Assembly (NCBI GenBank): GCA_025267735.1
Contig: CM046296.1
Span: 23,896,464 to 23,960,463, forward strand
Source of the DNA: Mactra quadrangularis
Lineage: Eukaryota > Mollusca > Bivalvia > Venerida > Mactridae
Direction: 5' to 3'
DNA length: 64,000 nt
Shown one piece after another: positions 63,220 through 64,000 of the stretch. The position numbers were made by a program, and so were the translations under genes. The notes beneath the pieces were generated by a model. That model saw only the letters and a program-made list of their open reading frames with translations, did not search any database and was not told the origin of the DNA. Each line of letters begins with the position of its first letter. The first letter of the stretch is position 1.

Positions 63220-64000
63220 TATCATTTTGAGTGATGCTCCTCAGAACAAGAGCACCGCTGGGCGGAGCATTATATGCCCGAAATGGTTGTTTTTTTAGTT
63301 AAGATGAAGCATTTGTAAGACATGAGAATATTTCAGATGAATATCATATTATGAATAATTGTGGAAAACGTAGTAGGGAAAAAAGTTTTAACGTTATAGT
63401 GACCTTGACCCCAAATTCAATAGGGGTCTTCTACCCGATATGGACAATCATCGTATGAAGTTTGAATATTGTTGACCAAATGAAACTTAAGTTATGCTCC
63501 GGAAACTGTTTTCAGTTTAAAGGTAATAGTTACCTTTGACCTTGAAACTCTAAAATTAATAGGGGTCTTCTACTGGATATCGACAATCATCTATTGAAGT
63601 TTGAATATTGTGGGCAAAATAGAACTTAAGTTATGCTCCGGAAACTGTTTTCAGTTTAAAGGTAATAGTTACCTTTGACCTTGAAACTCTAAAATTAATA
63701 GGGGTCTTCTACTGGATATCAACAATCATCTATTGAAGTTTGAATATTGTGGGCAAAATGGAACTTAAGTTATGCTCCGGAAACTGGTTTCAGTTTAAAG
63801 GTAATAGTGACCTTGACCTTTGACCTTGTGACCCCAAAATCAATAGGGGTCTTCTACCTTATACGGACAATCATCCTATGAAGTTTGAATATTGTGGGCA
63901 AAATGGAACTTAAGTTATGCTCCGGAAACTGTTTTCAGTTTTATGGTAATAGTGACCTTGACCTTTGACCTTGTGACCCCAAAATCAATAAGGGTCTTCT
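63220..64000 (+). repeat. Tandem-cored repeat with 139-145 base unit, runs off the window
   Basis: Starts with a GAACAAGAGCACCGCTGGG head, then units beginning ATAGGGGTCTTCTAC at 63420, 63559, 63698, 63843 and 63988 (139, 139, 145 and 145 bases apart). Each contains AAGTTTGAATATTG, TTATGCTCCGGAAACTG and TGACCTTGACC-type words. The layout (unique head, tandem core) parallels family R but the sequence differs. Confidence 0.8.

Overview
The window looks like animal nuclear DNA and fits a mollusc, most likely a bivalve. It is AT-rich, long open frames are almost absent, genes are split into small GT-AG exons, and the DNA between exons is filled with tRNA-derived SINEs, foldback elements, hAT-, pogo- and mariner-type DNA transposons, a non-LTR reverse transcriptase fossil, an LTR retrotransposon and several minisatellites. 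The bivalve assignment is inferred from the style of these repeats; no species marker was found.

One host gene is clear: a minus-strand semaphorin from the ATG at 52325 to the stop at 13777. It has 16 coding exons whose splice sites and phases all join without a break into a predicted 670-residue protein. It carries a signal peptide, a sema domain, a PSI-like cysteine knot and an Ig-like domain, then stops with no membrane segment, so it is predicted to be secreted. Several cysteines that are standard in the family are missing, so it is a divergent member.

Region by region. 1-13.7 kb, downstream of the gene: SINEs, a broken reverse transcriptase gene (6655-7805), a tandem-cored repeat (8703-9584) and small inverted-repeat elements. 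13.8-30.3 kb: semaphorin exons 16 to 7, with a 1.7-kb hAT-like insertion, a 429-bp near-perfect palindrome and more tandem-cored elements in the introns. 30.3-37.3 kb (intron 6): an 18-bp minisatellite split by a young 4.4-kb LTR retrotransposon. That element keeps relics of gag, a TatD-type nuclease C-terminus, an integrase C-terminus and a PHD finger, but no visible reverse transcriptase. 37.3-52.3 kb: exons 6 to 1, a decayed pogo/Tigger transposase and a 23-bp minisatellite. 52.3-64 kb, upstream of the gene: no host gene seen; two hAT-like insertions with target duplications, a 2.6-kb element containing a 1.28-kb tandem duplication with TATA-like boxes, and a tandem repeat running off the end.

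The best candidate for something poorly described is the LTR element with TatD and PHD relics. The nested palindrome at 24.2 kb and the tandem-cored family with a 3' hairpin come next.
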